NCBI GenBank assembly: GCA_028284145.1 | Contig: JANQSH010000193.1 | Coordinates: forward strand, 1 to 46,727 | Direction: 5' to 3' | DNA: 46,727 nucleotides | Source: Planctomycetaceae bacterium | GTDB taxonomy: Bacteria > Planctomycetota > Planctomycetia > Planctomycetales > Planctomycetaceae | Part shown: positions 44,136-46,727 of the stretch, one piece after another | Numbering within the stretch: the first letter of the stretch is position 1 | Layout of the letters: each line of letters starts with the position of its first letter | Program-made: the position numbers and the translations under genes | The notes under the pieces: model-generated | Seen by the model: the letters and a program-made list of their open reading frames with translations, nothing else | What the model was told of the DNA's origin: nothing | Database searches by the model: none

Positions 44136-45517
44136 ATCACGCGACACAGGCGACGGCATTTGTCGCCAACGATGAGCGTGCACACTGGCACGACAGCGCA
44201 CTCTGGTTTGTTCGCTCCAAACGGGATAAGTGCGCACATGCCCTGCCGGAATGGGAAGACCTGCGCGCGGCGGCTTCGGAAGTCAAAATGCACACGATTT
44301 CGCGGCTCGCGAAATACCTTGAGCAGTTCGAGGTCAACGCAAAAAAACTGGGTGTGCATGTGCATTGGGCAAAAGATGGAGCGGAACACAACAAAATTGT
44401 ACATGGCATTTTGCAAAAGCACGACGTTAAAAAGGTGGTGAAGAGCAAGTCAATGCTGACCGAAGAATGCCACCTGAATCCCTGTTTGGAGAAACATGGG
44501 TACGAAGTGGTCGACACTGATTTGGGTGAACGGATTGTCCAGCTTCGGGAAGAACCGCCAAGTCACATCGTTTTGCCAGCCATCCATCTCAAAAAGCAGG
44601 ATGTCAGCACACTTTTTGAAAAACACCTGGGAACGGAAGCTGGCAATAATGATCCACAATATCTGACGGAAGCGGCAAGAGGACATCTGCGGGATAAGTT
44701 TCTGGGTGCCGATGCCGGGATTACCGGCGTCAACTTCGCCATCGCCGAGACTGGTGGCTTTGTCGTCTGCACGAACGAAGGAAACGCGGACCTTGGCGTA
44801 TCGTTGCCGAAACTGCATATTGCCTGCATGGGAATCGAGAAGCTGATTCCTCGTGCGAGCGATCTGAGTCTCTTTTTGCGACTGCTGGCACGCTCTGCAA
44901 CCGGGCAACCGATCACAACGTACTCTTCGCACTTTCATGGTCCCATTGCCGGTGGAGAGTTACACATCGTGCTGGTCGACAACGGTCGGACCGAAATTCT
45001 GGGCCGTGAGGAATTCCGCCGTTCGCTTAACTGCATTCGCTGTGGCGCGTGCATGAATACCTGCCCCGTTTATCGTCGCAGCGGCGGGCATAGTTACGAA
45101 ACCACCGTTCCCGGGCCGATTGGTTCCATTCTTGCACCGGCCCGCGATGCGAATGAGTTCTATTCGCTCCCGTATGCCTGCAGTTTGTGTGGCTCCTGTA
45201 CCGACGTCTGCCCGGTGAAGATCGACTTGCATAACCAGTTGCTGACGATGCGTGGCAAAATCGCGGAGAAAAAAATACTACCCTGGTCGAAGCGCATCCA
45301 AATGCGGCTGACGAGTAGCGTGATGAAGCGAACCTGGCTGTTTCGCTGGGCCGGTGGTATAGCTCGCTGGATTATGCCGAAGTTACCCCGATTTCTCGTT
45401 TACAATCGCTTCAATCCCTGGGGTAAACAGCGCGAGATGCCACCTTTCCCGAAAAAGAGTTTCCGCCAACTGTATGCCGACCGAAAACGTAATCGTCAGG
45501 AAGATAAGCCCAAATGA
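44132..45517 (+). CDS. lutB: L-lactate utilisation iron-sulfur protein LutB
   Basis: The 461-residue protein has an N-terminal LUD-like domain (KSMLTEECHLNPCLEKHG, IVQLREEPPSHIVLPAIH, ADAGITGVNFAIAETGGFVV) followed by two [4Fe-4S] motifs, CIRCGACMNTCPVY and CSLCGSCTDVCPVKIDLH. A basic C-terminal region of about 80 residues follows. This is the standard LutB/YkgF layout. It is the electron-carrying subunit of the lactate oxidation complex. The start overlaps the lutA stop and its stop overlaps the lutC start (ATGA in both cases), so the three genes are translationally coupled. Confidence 0.94.
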   Translation: MNHATQATAFVANDERAHWHDSALWFVRSKRDKCAHALPEWEDLRAAASEVKMHTISRLAKYLEQFEVNAKKLGVHVHWAKDGAEHNKIVHGILQKHDVKKVVKSKSMLTEECHLNPCLEKHGYEVVDTDLGERIVQLREEPPSHIVLPAIHLKKQDVSTLFEKHLGTEAGNNDPQYLTEAARGHLRDKFLGADAGITGVNFAIAETGGFVVCTNEGNADLGVSLPKLHIACMGIEKLIPRASDLSLFLRLLARSATGQPITTYSSHFHGPIAGGELHIVLVDNGRTEILGREEFRRSLNCIRCGACMNTCPVYRRSGGHSYETTVPGPIGSILAPARDANEFYSLPYACSLCGSCTDVCPVKIDLHNQLLTMRGKIAEKKILPWSKRIQMRLTSSVMKRTWLFRWAGGIARWIMPKLPRFLVYNRFNPWGKQREMPPFPKKSFRQLYADRKRNRQEDKPK

Positions 45518-46140
45518 GCAGCCGGAATGACATTTTGCAGGCCATTCGTGACCAGGCGATACCAGAACGTCCCCTGCCGTCGGTCGATATCGATGCGATC
45601 ATCTTCGACGACCCGATCACACAATTTCAGACCGTGCTGGAATCAGTCGGTGGCCAATTGATTCAGGTCGAAAGCCACGCAGAAGTCACGTCTCATTTGA
45701 CGGGCTTTCCACCTTACCGGAATGCACAACAGGTTTGCTGTGCCGTTGCCGGGTTGGACAACCTTCCGGACGGCCCGAACTTCGTCCAACTCGATGCGAT
45801 CGATGATCCACACGACTTGAAAGCGATTGATTACGCGATTCTTCCCGGACATTTTGCCGTCGCGGAAAATGCGGCGATCTGGGTGACGGATGAAGCAGTC
45901 GCTCATCGTGCGATCTATTTTCTGACGCAGCATCTGGCGATTATCGTACCTGCTGGCGAAATTGTGAACAACATGCACGAAGCTTATCGAAAGCTCGCAA
46001 CCAAGGGTGGCCTCGATCAGCACTTCGGTGCGTTTATATCCGGCCCCTCGAAGACAGCCGACATCGAGCAGTCGCTTGTGATCGGCGCACACGGTGCACG
46101 CTCGCTGTCGGTTTTCTTCGTCCAGTCACAGGCAATGTGA
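45514..46140 (+). CDS. lutC: L-lactate utilisation protein LutC (LUD domain)
   Basis: The 208-residue protein is a LUD-domain protein with ILQAIRDQ near the start, the central AVAENAAIWVTDE stretch, and the diagnostic end SGPSKTADIEQSLVIGAHGARSL. It is the third subunit of the LutABC lactate oxidation complex. The start overlaps the lutB stop by 4 bp. A GAGAGC/GCTCTC hairpin with a 3-base loop (46139-46153) overlaps its stop codon and could mark the end of the operon, though no T-run follows. Confidence 0.93.
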   Translation: MSSRNDILQAIRDQAIPERPLPSVDIDAIIFDDPITQFQTVLESVGGQLIQVESHAEVTSHLTGFPPYRNAQQVCCAVAGLDNLPDGPNFVQLDAIDDPHDLKAIDYAILPGHFAVAENAAIWVTDEAVAHRAIYFLTQHLAIIVPAGEIVNNMHEAYRKLATKGGLDQHFGAFISGPSKTADIEQSLVIGAHGARSLSVFFVQSQAM

Positions 46141-46153
46141 GAGCCATGCTCTC
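46139..46153 (+). terminator. Hairpin at the lutC stop codon
   Basis: GAGAGC (46139-46144) pairs with GCTCTC (46148-46153) around CAT, overlapping the lutC TGA. It lies between lutABC and the convergent Hint-toxin gene. No T-run follows, so termination is only a suggestion. Confidence 0.35.
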
Positions 46154-46279
46154 GTTCGCGTAAGTGGCTTTTCCGAAGAGAAGGTTTCGACATGGAGAGA
46201 TTAAAGCAGGGCTGCTCATCATCGCAACGACATCAATAGACACATCACCGCTTGCCTCCGCTGCACTCCACTCAGGGTG

Positions 46280-46727
46280 TCACCTGTTCCCGAAAAACTT
46301 TCCATCATTCCTGCGCGGCGTGAAATCCAATGTGGGGGAATCCAGATGAAAGAGTGGGTTCTCCTCAGCCCCATCCTCAATGATTCCCTCTTGCTGCATA
46401 TGCCGAAGAGCATCTTTCCTCGCTAAAGCACACTTTGCTGCTCCCTTCCCCGGCGTACAACTATTATGCACCAGTACGCCGGTGTTGCCAACGTAGAACA
46501 CGTGCTGGCCTTCGACTTCAATGTTGTAGACCTTCTCCGGGCCTGCTCGCGGGACAATGTTCGTGATGCGGGTCGTGCGGCCATTCTCCAGTCGCAACTG
46601 CTCGCCGACTTTCAACTCGCCCGCTGGGACAAAGGCATTGCGGTCTGCGCTGCGGAACGGGTGCGTTGTCGTCGTGCCGATCGGCTTCTCTTCACCCTCG
46701 ACCGAAACATCGATCACATCGGTCGCG
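46280..46727 (-). CDS. Hint-domain polymorphic toxin, C-terminal part, cut by the window edge
   Basis: The frame stays open to the right edge, so the 5' part is missing. The visible part is the second half of a Hint (hedgehog/intein) domain: THPFRSADRNAFVPAGEL, GEQLRLENGRT and the closing block VYNIEVEGQHVFYVGNTGVLVHN. Such domains in polymorphic toxins are thought to release the C-terminal toxin. After HN comes a tail of about 60 residues with ALARKDALRHMQQEGII and FTPRRNDGKFFGNR. The toxin fold is not recognised. No immunity gene follows: only 139 bp separate this stop from the convergent lutC. The end may be intact, decayed or a non-toxin secreted protein. Confidence 0.75.
   Translation of the reverse strand, partial: ATDVIDVSVEGEEKPIGTTTTHPFRSADRNAFVPAGELKVGEQLRLENGRTTRITNIVPRAGPEKVYNIEVEGQHVFYVGNTGVLVHNSCTPGKGAAKCALARKDALRHMQQEGIIEDGAEENPLFHLDSPTLDFTPRRNDGKFFGNR

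Overview
The window looks like chromosomal DNA from a planctomycete, probably order Planctomycetales. This is a judgement from gene content and protein style: hopanoid-type squalene synthases HpnC/HpnD, several secreted or membrane proteins of a kind I associate with planctomycetes, a DUF1614-like membrane protein, a gyrB-dciA-dnaN-dnaA block without recF, and a Hint-domain polymorphic-toxin tail. Most of the window is housekeeping sequence with good coding density. I see no prophage, integron, CRISPR array, rRNA or tRNA.

Layout. 1-6164 is mostly minus strand: a zinc-ribbon-like membrane protein, a DusB-type tRNA-dihydrouridine synthase, a three-gene set of membrane-anchored coiled-coil proteins including a 56-residue single-pass protein, and the GTPase Der. 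6451-14983 is plus strand: hpnC-hpnD, an NfeD-type membrane protease with two Clp-like domains, a divergent PRPP synthetase and mutS. 15030-21754 is minus strand: a Tat-exported agmatine-deiminase-like protein, then gyrB, dciA, dnaN and a short dnaA. A candidate replication origin lies around dnaN. 21881-24212 holds a methyltransferase with an apparent 5' frameshift, a secreted protein and a DUF1614-like protein. 24354-27125 (minus) holds a ThiF/MoeB-type E1 enzyme and purH. 27474-34325 (plus) combines a small membrane protein, a fused FAD/Fe-S D-lactate or glycolate dehydrogenase, moaD, moaE, moaA and a cysteine desulfurase, that is, part of molybdopterin synthesis with a possible sulfur donor. 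34796-40718 holds a cysteine-rich outer-membrane barrel protein, a PDZ protein, a glycerophosphodiester phosphodiesterase and a MacB/Lol-type ABC exporter pair. 41132-42909 (minus) holds epmA and a YkgJ-type cysteine-cluster protein. 43329-46140 is lutABC, and the right edge cuts into a Hint-domain toxin gene read from the minus strand.

The most striking unexplained feature is a family of about 100-bp repeats present seven times, always between genes and in both orientations (98-198, 6213-6310, 11003-11101, 22706-22803, 31239-31334, 33023-33120, 39938-40034). The copies share imperfect terminal inverted repeats, an overall hairpin-like symmetry and a central stem whose two arms change together between copies. 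Two copies begin exactly at the stop codon of a molybdopterin gene. I do not recognise the family; a small non-autonomous mobile element or a structured RNA element are the leading ideas.

Other points of interest are a DnaA that starts almost directly at its AAA+ domain next to the helicase-loader gene dciA, a tandem-domain NfeD whose first domain lacks the catalytic serine, an outer-membrane protein with ten cysteines in 33 residues, and a dispersed two-part repeat at 35983-36086. All functional calls come from reading motifs by eye; no database search was run.
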